Of a DNA stretch of 64,000 nucleotides, positions 62,476-64,000 are shown piece after piece; within the stretch, counting starts at the first letter, position 1; each line of letters begins with the position of its first letter. The notes beneath the pieces are model-generated. The model saw only the letters and a list, made by a program, of their open reading frames with translations, was not told the DNA's origin and did no database searches. Both the position numbers and the translations under genes were made by a program. Origin of the DNA: Luscinia megarhynchos (lineage: Eukaryota; Chordata; Aves; Passeriformes; Turdidae); NCBI GenBank assembly GCA_034336665.1, contig CM067592.1:49183783-49247782 (forward strand), in the 5' to 3' direction.

Positions 62476-64000
62476 GGGAGGAAGCTGTAGACCACTATAT
62501 AATCTTACTCTCATTTCAGTTCTAAACATTCATAGCTGGGTACTTCACTGGTAGCTCACCCATAGCCTGGTTTTACAGATAGCCTGGTAAAGGGAGCTAC
62601 CAAAGCAATTTATTTGTGTAGGTAAGCTTTCAGGAGGTTCTCCTGAGGATGGCTCTTGTCAAGGAGTAGAGGTTTTTCTTGCTAAGGATGCTTGTATGGC
62701 CAAAGCTGTTAGCTTTATTTTGGGCATACCATGCTAAAATTTTATCCTCTCACAAGTTTCATTTAAAGCAGAAATCCTACAAGCTTTCATATTTCCTCTT
62801 CATACATTAAAAACCCGAGATTTTGTTTGCCTCGTGTAAGAGGATTTCTTTATCCATCTCTTCCTTGTATCCTGTGAACTGGTTTCCCATAGCTCTGTTG
62901 CACTGATGATTGAATTTCAGGCACCATGGAATGATCTTGTGTGTCTTGTGTACCTTGGGTGGTACTATTCAAGTATTACATAAGCCTGTTTCTTGTGCCT
63001 TTTAGAGCAGCCTTTTGGATTTTTTCTTTTGTTTTGGTTCCTGACACTAATTTTGAGATGTACTAATATGCCATTCCTACTACTCAAAGGAAATTGAAAT
63101 ATTTAGCATAAATTCTTGTTAGAAGCCCAGGTGTATCACCTTGTATTTTACACTGGTGGATTTAATCCCAGTTTTGAAAAGCAGCAGCTGTTAGGGTGGT
63201 TCAATTCTCCTTGTGTAAAGTCTCTGTATTTCTAACATTGAGCAGCAAAATTAATCTGTACATACTGGGATTTTGCACCATGATTTGTTAAAACAATGCT
63301 AGTAGTACTAACCTCTAATAACCTTCCTGCAGCCTGGTGCTTCTGCTTTCAACATGATGTATATTTCTAGCTCCCTTTTTAGTAGTTACTTTCTAACTGG
63401 CCTCATTTTCTTCTGCAAAACTAATGATTTTCTATACTTCAAAAGATACATGCAGTTCTTTATATTCCAGCTCTTTGAAAAATCCATACATCTCAGCAAT
63501 ATTTTACGTGATGTCACTTAACTTTGGGAAATCTGCATTGGTTTTCTTCTGTTTCTCTTCATGACATTGATTATTCTTTCTAGCTCTGAACCATTGGTTT
63601 TCTGCATTTGCACAATAAGCATTTGTTACTCTTCAGTCAGATATCACATCAGCAGCCTGATACACTGGTGTTCAAAAAGCCTAGCTGTGTTTACCTGTGC
63701 AAGTTCTTTCAGACTTCTGGACTAGATGGCATCTGTGCTTCACACTCTGTCCCCTTGGTTGTGCACACTCAAGCTATTTTCATTTTTGCTTCCAGGGTGG
63801 GAGCGGTAATTTCCATATCAGTGTGGTGCTGTCATCACTGCCATTGATATTAGAGGAAGAACTATTTTTTCAGCATTGGTCTTGATGCAAATTCTCACTA
63901 AAACAGATTAGAGGTCTGTGTCCATATTGAAATCCAGTTTAAGTGCCTGGATATTCCTACCTGACTATGAACAGTATCTAAGGAAGTTGCAATCTTGAAA

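Larger units (their letters stand above)
53860..64000. other. SUSD1 intron 11 (continues beyond the window)
   Basis: Ten kilobases without a recognisable SUSD1 exon. It contains a CpG-rich island with a tandem duplication (58740-59400), a degenerate repeated-motif stretch (60282-60442), one antisense CR1 (62188-62475), a poly-T run near 57820, and otherwise AT-rich DNA. Confidence 0.6.

Overview
The window looks like bird nuclear DNA. It carries many degraded CR1 LINE fragments in both orientations, at least one solo endogenous-retrovirus LTR, AT-rich introns, and one sharp CpG island at a promoter. Two vertebrate genes run left to right on the + strand: the 3' part of PTBP3 (polypyrimidine-tract-binding protein 3, also called ROD1) and the 5' part of SUSD1 (sushi domain containing 1). 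Human PTBP3 and SUSD1 are neighbours in this order and relative orientation on 9q31-q32. In birds this block is expected on the Z chromosome; that is inference from synteny, not something read here.

Layout. 1-17031: PTBP3 from inside an intron, ten coding exons totalling 1215 nt (404 residues plus stop) covering RRM2, the RRM2-RRM3 linker, RRM3 and RRM4. RRM1 and the 5' end lie left of the window. 17032 to about 24700: probable long 3' UTR and flank, containing a possible LTR, a 2-kb antisense CR1 ORF2 copy and several poly(A) signals. About 24.7-33.8 kb: intergenic DNA with CR1 pieces. About 33.85-34.9 kb: CpG island with the SUSD1 promoter and first exon. 34507-53859: eleven SUSD1 coding exons (1663 nt, 554 complete codons). 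They encode a signal peptide, three EGF-like modules, three sushi modules and two fibronectin-III-like units of two exons each. 53860-64000: apparently a SUSD1 intron; the last extracellular part and membrane anchor must lie to the right.

The two genes are not functionally linked. PTBP3 is a nuclear RNA-binding splicing regulator; SUSD1 is a predicted cell-surface or secreted modular protein. I saw no clear new system. The observations most worth checking are: the 34-nt frame-shifting PTBP3 exon typical of PTB autoregulation; the three-sushi, two-FN3-unit layout of SUSD1, which differs from the human protein as I recall it; an exon-like antisense ORF in a PTBP3 intron; an LTR inserted inside a CR1 with its target duplication visible; and a CpG-rich intronic island with an exact 60-bp tandem duplication.
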